A stretch of 25,729 nucleotides of DNA. Source: a virus. The notes under the pieces were generated by a model. That model worked only from the letters and a program-made list of their open reading frames with translations. It did no database searches and was not told the DNA's origin. The position numbers and the translations under genes were made by a program. Each line of letters begins with the position of its first letter. Positions within the stretch are counted from its first letter, which is position 1. Positions 1 through 5,331 of this stretch are shown here, in pieces. Location of the stretch: the IMG/VR virus record IMGVR_UViG_3300034122_000017, positions 1 through 25,729 of that record, one strand, 5' to 3'.

Positions 1-2
1 AA

Positions 3-347
3 CTCTCAGAAGTGACCGAGATCGATCCTCACTTTTTGTCTGCGATGATGAATAAGCTCTCTGGGCCTACCCAAAAAAAGCCTCAGAGAGTCCACATCAT
101 TGGGTGGGTGTATGACCAGCCAGGAGCAAGAAAGTACCCTCGGGCGGTTTATGCTATCGGCCCCGGCTCAAACCGGACAAAACCCAAAATGACACTAGCC
201 GAGCACTCTCGCAACTACAGAGAGCGCCAGAAATCAATCCTCAAGACCTCGAGTGTCTTTAACCTAGCCGTACCCCTGAAATGTTTACGCTCCCGAAATA
301 CACCTGGGACAAAGACCGCGAACTCTGTAAAAAGTGCAAGCACTTGA
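3..347 (+). CDS. Small winged-helix-like DNA-binding protein, 5' truncated by the window edge
   Basis: The reading frame is open to the left edge, so the N-terminus is probably outside the window; a GTG at 12 is the first possible start inside it (111 aa). The visible start (LSEVTEIDPHFLSAMMNKLS) has the spacing of a helix-turn-helix, and it is followed by RVHIIGWVYD and RAVYAIGPG. This resembles the wing of small phage proteins in which a helix-turn-helix is followed by a basic strand pair and an 'AVYALG' segment. Such proteins usually sit near replication or early genes, which fits its plus-strand position opposite the late operon. The last 67 bases overlap the next gene in another frame, so the C-terminal end may be ragged. 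DNA binding is inferred from this pattern; the target is unknown. Confidence 0.55.
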   Translation, partial: LSEVTEIDPHFLSAMMNKLSGPTQKKPQRVHIIGWVYDQPGARKYPRAVYAIGPGSNRTKPKMTLAEHSRNYRERQKSILKTSSVFNLAVPLKCLRSRNTPGTKTANSVKSAST

Positions 348-529
348 GAGAAGAGCCGCGCAAGCACAGCCAGTACACCAGCATCTCAATGTCTTGCGTC
401 AAGAACCCTTACAAAGCAAGTAAGGGTATCGGGTCTTGTATAGACAACCGCACCAGGGGGCCGTGCGGCCAAGAGGGAAGACTGTTCGAGGCTAGCTCTC
501 AGCCAGAAGGTACAGCCCGACATTGCTGA
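281..529 (+). CDS. Small cysteine-rich phage protein, possible zinc-binding
   Basis: An 82-residue protein with CKKC at residues 16-19 and further cysteines at 39, 53 and 62. The last two lie in the segments GSCIDNR and GPCGQEGRLFE. I recognise this layout (CxxC, a lone Cys, then CIDxR...GPCG..GRLF) from small uncharacterised phage proteins; the cysteines probably bind a metal. The start at 281 lies inside the preceding gene, suggesting translational coupling, although no good ribosome-binding site is visible. The last dozen residues (after RLFEASS) look unconstrained. Their codons overlap the end of the minus-strand gene 492-638 antiparallel, so this is where the two transcription units meet. 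Confidence 0.6.
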   Translation: MFTLPKYTWDKDRELCKKCKHLREEPRKHSQYTSISMSCVKNPYKASKGIGSCIDNRTRGPCGQEGRLFEASSQPEGTARHC

Positions 530-638
530 AGGAGTAGCCTGCGTACACCACGCACATGGGCCAATTTCCTTTTAATCCCTGCTCTAGAGCGATCCAGGCA
601 TAGATGCAGCCTGTCAGGGCTATGAGCCATCCGCTCAT
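492..638 (-). CDS. Small two-helix membrane protein (48 aa)
   Basis: This short gene begins two bases after the stop of the metallophosphoesterase gene. It starts MSGWLIALTGCIYAWIALEQ and ends GYSFSNVGLYLLAES. Two hydrophobic segments (about residues 3-18 and 28-46) flank a short polar linker, EQGLKGNWP, giving a hairpin membrane protein. The compact well-formed sequence and tight spacing argue that it is a real gene; I have the impression of similar short proteins ending late operons in other aquatic phages. It is the last gene of the minus-strand late operon. Its role is unknown: a lysis accessory or superinfection function is possible because the other small membrane proteins nearby lie in the lysis region. 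The competing reading frame at 499-696 on the same strand is not protein-like. Confidence 0.65.
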   Translation of the reverse strand: MSGWLIALTGCIYAWIALEQGLKGNWPMCVVYAGYSFSNVGLYLLAES

Positions 639-640
639 GG

Positions 641-1627
641 TCAGTCAGCGAACAGGCGGCCACGGAAGTAGGCTTTTCCATCATCCCGGACTGCACAGAA
701 CTCTGGATGGAGCAAAGTTCCCCCCTTCCAGGTCAACACCGCGAATCCTGATGTCCAGTTTAGCCCAGGCTTGCCGAGTCTGTAATCGAATTCTTGCTGA
801 TCGTCGTCGGCCAGCATCCCGGTCTTGATGCCGTAGTGCGTTCCCTTAAACCCTTTATGGGCTTTGCAGCCTAGCTCATGGGTGTGGCCGGTCACTGTAT
901 GACAGCCTCCCTTTAATACATCATTCCAGCCCGAATGGATGCCAGCGTGCCAGTCATGAAGGATCACCATATCCTCGTTGACATCAATCCGATCTGAGTC
1001 AGCCCACTTCGGGAGATGGTCTCTAAGGGTAAACCCTCCAATGCCTTCGTATTCAGGCACTTGAGCGGATAGGCGAGACTCAAATCTGGCGCAGTGGTTG
1101 CCATAAGTTCTGAACAGGTGAGTCCCAGGCTGAATGGCCTGCTCAATGTCTGTTGTCCTTTGAATCACTGCATCAAGTTCCTCCTTAACACTGGGGGGCT
1201 TCTTCCAGCGGATTCGAGGATGCCTGCTAATTGATCCGCCGTCCAAAATATCCCCGTTTAGGACGACAGCCTTAACCTCAGAGCCAAGATCGACAATGAG
1301 GTTACAAAGGGCTTTATGGGCCATCGGGATCACTCCTGGGGTGTAGTGAGCATCAGATCCAACCAGAACAACCCCATCGTGGATCTCAAGCCGGTTCACA
1401 TCCCGGCGAGCGGCCATGATTGCTCTCGTCAAGACTGGATCGTGCTTGACGGCCTTTGGAGTGTTTGCCACTAAAGTAATCCCGTATCGAGCCTCTATTG
1501 CATCCCGCCGAGCGTAGATGCCACGAATACTAACCCCTAATTGCTCGGACATCCGAGCGGGTGAGCCGCCCGCAGCGTGCCATGCGGAAATGAATTGTTC
1601 ATCCCTCTTTTTGCTCGGGTGCCCCAT
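641..1627 (-). CDS. Calcineurin-like metallophosphoesterase with N-terminal helix-turn-helix
   Basis: A two-domain protein of 328 residues, using the start at 1627 (MGHPSKKRDEQF). The open frame runs back to 1687, but the extra residues look unrelated and overlap the upstream gene more deeply. Residues 1-50 contain a helix-turn-helix-like stretch (SPARMSEQLGVSIRGIYARR). The rest has the ordered metal-binding motifs of calcineurin-like phosphoesterases: SDAHY (Asp92, His94), NGDILDG (Asp126), YGNH (Asn177, His178), HDWH (His224) and TGHTH (247-251). The family hydrolyses phosphomonoesters or diesters with two metal ions; the substrate here is unknown. The gene overlaps the end of the HExxH-protein gene by 29 bases and is followed by a tiny membrane-protein gene. 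A nucleic-acid substrate is plausible given the DNA-binding-like N-terminus, but this is inference. Confidence 0.88.
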   Translation of the reverse strand: MGHPSKKRDEQFISAWHAAGGSPARMSEQLGVSIRGIYARRDAIEARYGITLVANTPKAVKHDPVLTRAIMAARRDVNRLEIHDGVVLVGSDAHYTPGVIPMAHKALCNLIVDLGSEVKAVVLNGDILDGGSISRHPRIRWKKPPSVKEELDAVIQRTTDIEQAIQPGTHLFRTYGNHCARFESRLSAQVPEYEGIGGFTLRDHLPKWADSDRIDVNEDMVILHDWHAGIHSGWNDVLKGGCHTVTGHTHELGCKAHKGFKGTHYGIKTGMLADDDQQEFDYRLGKPGLNWTSGFAVLTWKGGTLLHPEFCAVRDDGKAYFRGRLFAD

Positions 1628-1994
1628 GTAAAACTCCGTACAAGACTGCTTCAAGAACATTGATGACCGAATGCTCAACAGCATCAAGATTCGGCTCTGC
1701 GCCCCGGTCTTGTGCGGCAGCGATCAATTCGTGGAGGAAAACATGGAGCACTTCGTGGAGTGCTGTCTGTGAGAGGGTTTTGTCGTTTATCGGCGTTGCG
1801 CCGAAATCCCCCAAGCGGTAAGTCGCCAGCTTTGCATCATCGTTGAACTCGATTGATGCCATCGCGTCTTTGGCCTGTTTCTGGCCTGGCTCTATTCGCC
1901 ATCGGTGCAGGCCCAGAAGATCCTGCCATTGCTTGACGAAATCATCAAACTGCTCTGCCTGAACTACGGTAGGAACATTCTGATGTTTCGGCAT
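1599..1994 (-). CDS. HExxH zincin-like putative metalloprotease
   Basis: A 131-residue protein carrying the zinc-metalloprotease signature HEVLH at residues 80-84 (context ALHEVLHVFLHELI) in a predicted helix. A second helix containing EH at 107-108 could supply the third zinc ligand and stabilise the fold. The N-terminal half contains WRIEPGQ and ASIEFNDDAKLATYRL, consistent with the small beta-sheet that precedes the active-site helix in minimal zincins. The protein is too short for a secreted protease and has no signal peptide. It starts three bases after the lysozyme stop and overlaps the phosphoesterase gene, so it is part of the late operon. Its target is unknown: cleavage of a virion or host protein, or a lysis role, are all open. 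The motif is clear; the activity is inferred. Confidence 0.78.
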   Translation of the reverse strand: MPKHQNVPTVVQAEQFDDFVKQWQDLLGLHRWRIEPGQKQAKDAMASIEFNDDAKLATYRLGDFGATPINDKTLSQTALHEVLHVFLHELIAAAQDRGAEPNLDAVEHSVINVLEAVLYGVLHGAPEQKEG

Positions 1995-1997
1995 ACT

Positions 1998-2507
1998 CTA
2001 TAGGCTTGAGAGGAAAAGCTCTCTTTCTGCCTTCCTGCGTTTAACGAGTCCCGTTAAAACCTTCCCGCCGCCCTTGGTCCAGTCCATCAGGTGATCGGCT
2101 GCCTTCTCCCATTCTCCTCGGTTCGCCTTAATGCGAATCTGAGAGCGCTGAAGATTCCCTAGCCCTGCGTTGTAAGCAAAAGAGACCAAAGCATCGAATG
2201 CGCCTTGATACTCAGTAACACCGGGAATAAGCCGAAGAACACCGCGTTCAAAAACGCCGATGTCATCTCGGAATAGATCTTCCACTTCCTGCTTCGACCA
2301 CATACGGGAGTCCTCAGCCCTGAGCGGATAGTCGCCCCTAAGCTGCCCGTTATAGCCTTCTTTTCTGACAACAGGAAGTCGGATCTGGTCTTGGTAGAGA
2401 ACATGGCCGTATCCAATCGTCCAGATCGTTGCTGGGCACAAATAAGGTTTGAGTCGGCACCCCTCGAAGTGGTGCATCAACTCAATTCCCTTCTCCGAGG
2501 TCTTCAC
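1998..2507 (-). CDS. Endolysin, GH24 lysozyme (muramidase)
   Basis: A 169-residue phage-type lysozyme that cleaves the glycan strands of peptidoglycan at host lysis. The family signature is present: FEGCRLKPYLCP followed by TIWTIGYGH. The catalytic glutamate is Glu15 and the conserved threonine is Thr30. At the position where T4 lysozyme has its aspartate there is Cys24, a replacement I recall in other GH24 endolysins (an E-8-C-5-T spacing). The C-terminal lobe has FDALVSFAYNAGLGNLQRS and the ending GLVKRRKAERELFL, as usual. No signal or SAR sequence is visible, so export should depend on a holin. Translation starts at GTG, which overlaps the stop of the holin gene (GTGA). An insertion-like stretch around residues 40-65 (LPVVRKEGYNGQLRGDYPLR) is longer than in T4 lysozyme. 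Confidence 0.93.
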   Translation of the reverse strand: MKTSEKGIELMHHFEGCRLKPYLCPATIWTIGYGHVLYQDQIRLPVVRKEGYNGQLRGDYPLRAEDSRMWSKQEVEDLFRDDIGVFERGVLRLIPGVTEYQGAFDALVSFAYNAGLGNLQRSQIRIKANRGEWEKAADHLMDWTKGGGKVLTGLVKRRKAERELFLSSL

Positions 2508-3007
2508 TTCTTGTTGAATCCGCGAGACCCAAACCAGTACGCAATGATTCCCGAAAGAAGAACCATCTCTTCCTCGCTGAAGATGATCTCAGAGACACGG
2601 AGGAAGTCGTCCAGGCTTCGGATGATGTTGGGATCTGTGAATGCGTAGTAAGTAATCGCCGCATTGATCGCTAGAAGCTCCAACACAAAGATGTAGGTGA
2701 TCGTGGGCCTGACAGACCCGATGTAGTTCACCATCCACCGAGAAGCTTTTTCAATGATCTTCTTGTCGTGATCCAGCGCAGCCTGGGTCATCTCGGCCTG
2801 GGTCTGCATCGTTACTTGCTCGGTGCGGATCTCCTCAATCCGCTGTTGAGCAGCAAACCCTTGAGCGGCCATCTGAAGATCACGCTCGGCAGAAATCTTC
2901 GCAAGATCACGCTCGTGAGCCTGGTCCGCTTTGGCTTGGAAGAACTCAAGAAGCTTAGGAAGGCCAGAGATTAAAAGCCCACCCAGGGTCGAAAGTAGAC
3001 TGAGCAT
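2504..3007 (-). CDS. Candidate holin, GTA-holin 3-TM type
   Basis: A 167-residue membrane protein. It has a hydrophobic N-terminal segment (about residues 3-22), a long charged coiled coil (about 24-90, rich in Gln, Glu and Lys), and a hydrophobic segment at 102-122 after SVRPTITYIF. A last hydrophobic stretch at about 147-160 ends WFGSRGFNKK. The VRPTITY segment and the WFGsR ending match what I recall of the three-transmembrane holin family found in gene transfer agents and many phages. The gene directly precedes the lysozyme with a GTGA overlap and starts on a TGATG overlap with the gene before it, the usual holin-endolysin pairing. Its expected role is to permeabilise the inner membrane so that the endolysin reaches the wall. 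The family call is by pattern only. Confidence 0.75.
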   Translation of the reverse strand: MLSLLSTLGGLLISGLPKLLEFFQAKADQAHERDLAKISAERDLQMAAQGFAAQQRIEEIRTEQVTMQTQAEMTQAALDHDKKIIEKASRWMVNYIGSVRPTITYIFVLELLAINAAITYYAFTDPNIIRSLDDFLRVSEIIFSEEEMVLLSGIIAYWFGSRGFNKK

Positions 3008-3483
3008 CAGATCACCATTGCGTAAATAAAGAGAACCATCCCCACACCTCCAACAGCGATGGAGGCATAGAGCAGGGGCATCATCACTGCAAGAATGGCG
3101 GCAGAAGATAGGACGATTGACAACTGGAGCGCCATACCCGCATACGAGAAGAATGGTGACCGGGATTTCGCGGCATCACGAGCAGCCTCTGCAAGCCGAG
3201 CCTTCTCAGATATCTCCTCCATGTCGGCTCTTTGCTTTTCTGCTTTATCTTCACGGCCAGAGGTCTCATAGATGGTCGCCCGTACATTCTTGGCTTGGAA
3301 CCATGCCCAATAGTTATTGGCAGCGATGGTCCCGTTCAGAACCTTGCTTGAGTTGCTTGATCCGTACATCCCATTGATTGCTAAGAGAAGAGCAAAGATG
3401 GAGATGGTCAGAGCAGCCCACTGTTTGACATAAGCCTCTCTCTCGGACCTGGAGGCAGTAGGAGATGGCTTTAGAACCCACAT
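3007..3483 (-). CDS. DUF4337-like membrane protein
   Basis: A 158-residue integral membrane protein. One transmembrane helix lies near the N-terminus (about residues 22-40, after a basic cytosolic start). A soluble helical region includes NGTIAANNYWAWFQAKNVR (51-68) and a charged coiled-coil stretch (75-108). Two adjacent transmembrane helices follow (about 112-133 and 136-158), running to the C-terminus. The 'A.NN.WAW.QAK..R' segment and the 1+2 helix layout match DUF4337 proteins, which occur in bacteria and phages with no known function. It sits between a single-TM protein and the holin candidate, so a lysis or membrane-remodelling role is suggested by position only. It overlaps the upstream gene by 13 bases. 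Confidence 0.7.
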   Translation of the reverse strand: MWVLKPSPTASRSEREAYVKQWAALTISIFALLLAINGMYGSSNSSKVLNGTIAANNYWAWFQAKNVRATIYETSGREDKAEKQRADMEEISEKARLAEAARDAAKSRSPFFSYAGMALQLSIVLSSAAILAVMMPLLYASIAVGGVGMVLFIYAMVI

Positions 3484-3965
3484 TCACGGGTCTCCTTGCA
3501 GTGTCCATATCCCAGAACTGCCATATATCCCATGCCCCCTAGAGCGGCCACGATGATGATTGCACCGATAGCAGCCTCTACAGCTTCTGCGATTTCTTTC
3601 TTTCGCTTGGCTGCGGCTTCCTTCTCTTTCCGGGCGTTGTGAGCGTCATCCCGGTTCATCTGGGCCACACGGATCTGGATGTTCTGCCAGACATCAGCGT
3701 TTCCAGATTGGAAGAAAAGCATCTTCAGCTCTTCCTCAAAGGACTTCTGCTGCATCAGCTCCAGTTCGACCTGGACCGCAGCGCCCATGTTGGAGCCGCC
3801 CTGTTTCTTGGCTTGATTGACCGCTTTCGTGCACTCGTGTTTTGCATCGAAATACTTCCCCAAAAGAGGGCCTAAAGACCGAACATCATCGACAGTCTTT
3901 GAGGCCTTCTTAATGAGGCTGACCGCTGACGAAACAGCGGCCATTGCGGTCAACGGATCAATCAC
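3471..3965 (-). CDS. Helical protein with C-terminal transmembrane segment
   Basis: A 164-residue protein starting at GTG, with the upstream stop overlapping the start (GTGA). The N-terminal 20 residues are mildly hydrophobic (AMAAVSSAVSLIKKA) and are followed by a predicted helical region with VDDVRSLGPLLGKYFDAKHEC. A highly charged lysine/glutamate coiled coil spans about 105-128. A single transmembrane helix at about 131-153 is followed by a short tail with two cysteines. I have seen such proteins beside holin genes in marine and freshwater phage contigs, without an assigned function. Topology and neighbours would suit a lysis regulator, a spanin-like role or a virion membrane protein, but none is demonstrated and there is no lipobox. 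Confidence 0.7.
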   Translation of the reverse strand: MIDPLTAMAAVSSAVSLIKKASKTVDDVRSLGPLLGKYFDAKHECTKAVNQAKKQGGSNMGAAVQVELELMQQKSFEEELKMLFFQSGNADVWQNIQIRVAQMNRDDAHNARKEKEAAAKRKKEIAEAVEAAIGAIIIVAALGGMGYMAVLGYGHCKETRECGF

Positions 3966-4120
3966 AACTTAAATGCTACGGAGAGCAAAAGAATGATGAT
4001 CGCGCCAGCACTCCCAATCAGGATCTGCTCCAGCCTTTTGAGCCGAGCATTGATCCCAAGATAGCGTTCAGCGCAGACAGCCTCGTGTGTGCTCAAACGG
4101 GATTCCACTTCGCTCACCAT
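3962..4120 (-). CDS. Small coiled-coil membrane protein (52 aa), XhlA-like layout
   Basis: A short gene reading MVSEVESRLSTHEAVCAERY at its start and ending IIILLLSVAFKL. Residues 3-32 form a charged amphipathic helix (including INARLKRLEQIL) and residues 33-51 are one transmembrane helix. This coiled coil plus C-terminal TM layout resembles XhlA-type and other small phage membrane proteins that assist holins. A good ribosome-binding site (GAGGTG) lies just upstream of the ATG at 4120, and the stop overlaps the GTG start of the next gene. The spacing and ribosome-binding site support a real gene despite its length. Function is inferred from topology and position. Confidence 0.68.
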   Translation of the reverse strand: MVSEVESRLSTHEAVCAERYLGINARLKRLEQILIGSAGAIIILLLSVAFKL

Positions 4121-4136
4121 TTCACACCTCGAGAAC

Positions 4137-4472
4137 TTATGCCGGTGTTGCAGAGGCCATATTGATGGTCGGCTCTACTGGATCATTGTTTTCCCACTGG
4201 CAGGTTGATTCATTCAAGCTGTAATTCCCAGGAGGCTTCGGAGGAATGAAAGCATCGCGCTGGGCATCAAAAGTGTATCCAATGCCTGCGTAGTTCTTAC
4301 GAATCCGTCCGTTATAGGAGGTTTGCTTCCAAGTCCCACCGAACAGCGACTCGCAGAAAGCCGCGCCGATGTGCTCCTTCTCAACACCAAAGGCATCAGA
4401 GCAGTCTTTGTTGTCAATCACGACAACACGCAACACGGTGCCGTCTGCGTCAATCTGTGCATAGTGAGCCAT
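4137..4472 (-). CDS. Conserved phage protein of unknown function (111 aa)
   Basis: A 111-residue protein beginning MAHYAQIDADGTVLRVVVID. Its middle reads GGTWKQTSYNGRIRKNYAGIGYTFDAQRDAFIPPKP. I recognise the combination of an N-terminal 'aqId..g.V.rVvvi.n' strand pair with 'W.QTSYNG..RK.YAGIGY.YD...DAFIPPKP' from many aquatic phages. There it sits near tail fibre or baseplate genes and is probably a virion or tail-associated protein. It starts one base after the stop of the oxygenase gene, and a GGAGG ribosome-binding site overlaps that stop. No membrane segment or catalytic motif is visible. The last ten residues (low complexity, ending MASATPA) are probably disordered. Confidence 0.78.
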   Translation of the reverse strand: MAHYAQIDADGTVLRVVVIDNKDCSDAFGVEKEHIGAAFCESLFGGTWKQTSYNGRIRKNYAGIGYTFDAQRDAFIPPKPPGNYSLNESTCQWENNDPVEPTINMASATPA

Positions 4473-5075
4473 TTAAGCCTCCAGTTTCAATCCAGTAAGT
4501 TCCATTTCATCGCCAACAGATCCCACAGGGAAGGTGTTGAACGACATCGAGATTCTTGTGTTTTCACCCTCTACAGGGGGAACATTGTGCTCAAGCGAAG
4601 AAGGGAAAAGAATCAGCCTTCCAGGAGTAGCCTCAAACCACCAAGACTCAGAGTTATACAGGTTCCAACTCTCAGGAGGAAACTTCATCTGCTGCCAGCC
4701 TGAGCGATGGAAATATATCCTGTCGTTTGGATTGGTTTGAGCGTAGAACACGCCAGAGATAAAAGAGTTCGGGTGAGCGTGCTTATGGTGAAACTGTCCT
4801 TGCTTGGAGTAGTTAAACCATGATTGCGTCACCCGCAAGTTCACATCGTGTTTCGGGTTGGTCGTGGCTTTGAAGTATTCAGCAACACAGTCCTCCACCC
4901 ATCCACGCAGGGGAGTCATCACCTGATCGCGCAACACAAAATGGTTTGCACTGGTGGTGTTCCCCTGATTAGGACGGGTGTCTTGGCCCAAGATAAAGGA
5001 ATGCTCTTCCTCAGACAGCGGCCTGCCTAAGTCGAACATCCCAATCGGGACAGGAAAGAGGTGGTGCATATTCAT
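4473..5075 (-). CDS. Putative 2-oxoglutarate/Fe(II)-dependent oxygenase
   Basis: A 200-residue protein matching the small phage/bacterial family of putative 2OG-Fe(II) oxygenases (double-stranded beta-helix fold). The N-terminus has the usual 'lFpvPig' opening (HHLFPVPIGMFD). The metal site is in FHHKHAHPNSFISGVFYA, with candidate ligands among His97, His99 and His101. The distal histidine is His163 (SSLEHNVPPV). Arg174 in ENTRISMSFN would bind 2-oxoglutarate, and SMSFNTFP is the typical closing strand. Such enzymes hydroxylate proteins or small molecules; the substrate is unknown. The start overlaps the stop of the 83-residue gene (ATGA), tying these genes together. Its place between adhesin and lysis genes suggests either modification of a virion protein or a host-metabolism role, which the sequence cannot decide. 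Confidence 0.88.
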   Translation of the reverse strand: MNMHHLFPVPIGMFDLGRPLSEEEHSFILGQDTRPNQGNTTSANHFVLRDQVMTPLRGWVEDCVAEYFKATTNPKHDVNLRVTQSWFNYSKQGQFHHKHAHPNSFISGVFYAQTNPNDRIYFHRSGWQQMKFPPESWNLYNSESWWFEATPGRLILFPSSLEHNVPPVEGENTRISMSFNTFPVGSVGDEMELTGLKLEA

Positions 5076-5323
5076 GCAACTTCCTCAATCTGCTTCTGCA
5101 AGCCGGTGATCTTCTCGATCTGATCCTCAGTAAAGATGGTGTTGATGGAGTCCTCAAACGCCTTGATCTTCTCCATCGTGTCCATCAGTTCCTCCCACGT
5201 CGGGCAGGGGCGAGGATCTTCCCAGCGGGTAATCATCGTGTTGCTGATCTCCCACTTGGCCCCTGGACGCAGCAGGTGCATCGCGGTGTCGATGCCGTAG
5301 AGCTGATAAATCTTCTGTGTCAT
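5072..5323 (-). CDS. Conserved small phage protein of unknown function (83 aa)
   Basis: An 83-residue acidic soluble protein. The N-terminal half has the conserved-looking block YQLYGIDTAMHLLRPGAKWE followed by RWEDPRPCPTWEELMDTMEK. The C-terminal half is a probable helical hairpin (FEDSINTIFTEDQIEKITG). I have seen this 'YgiDtAmhlLRPgAkweisn...rw.DPRPCPs.eE' signature in other aquatic phages near the same oxygenase type, with no known function. It lies eight bases after the glycine-rich adhesin gene and overlaps the oxygenase start, so the two products are probably made in step. A chaperone or cofactor role for a neighbouring tail protein is a guess from position only. Confidence 0.75.
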   Translation of the reverse strand: MTQKIYQLYGIDTAMHLLRPGAKWEISNTMITRWEDPRPCPTWEELMDTMEKIKAFEDSINTIFTEDQIEKITGLQKQIEEVA

Positions 5324-5331
5324 TCAATACC

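Noticed and set aside
499-696. A 65-codon minus-strand frame
   Set aside because: Its product is Arg/Leu/Ser-rich without structure, and it conflicts with the better 48-aa membrane protein at 492-638 and with the phosphoesterase end.
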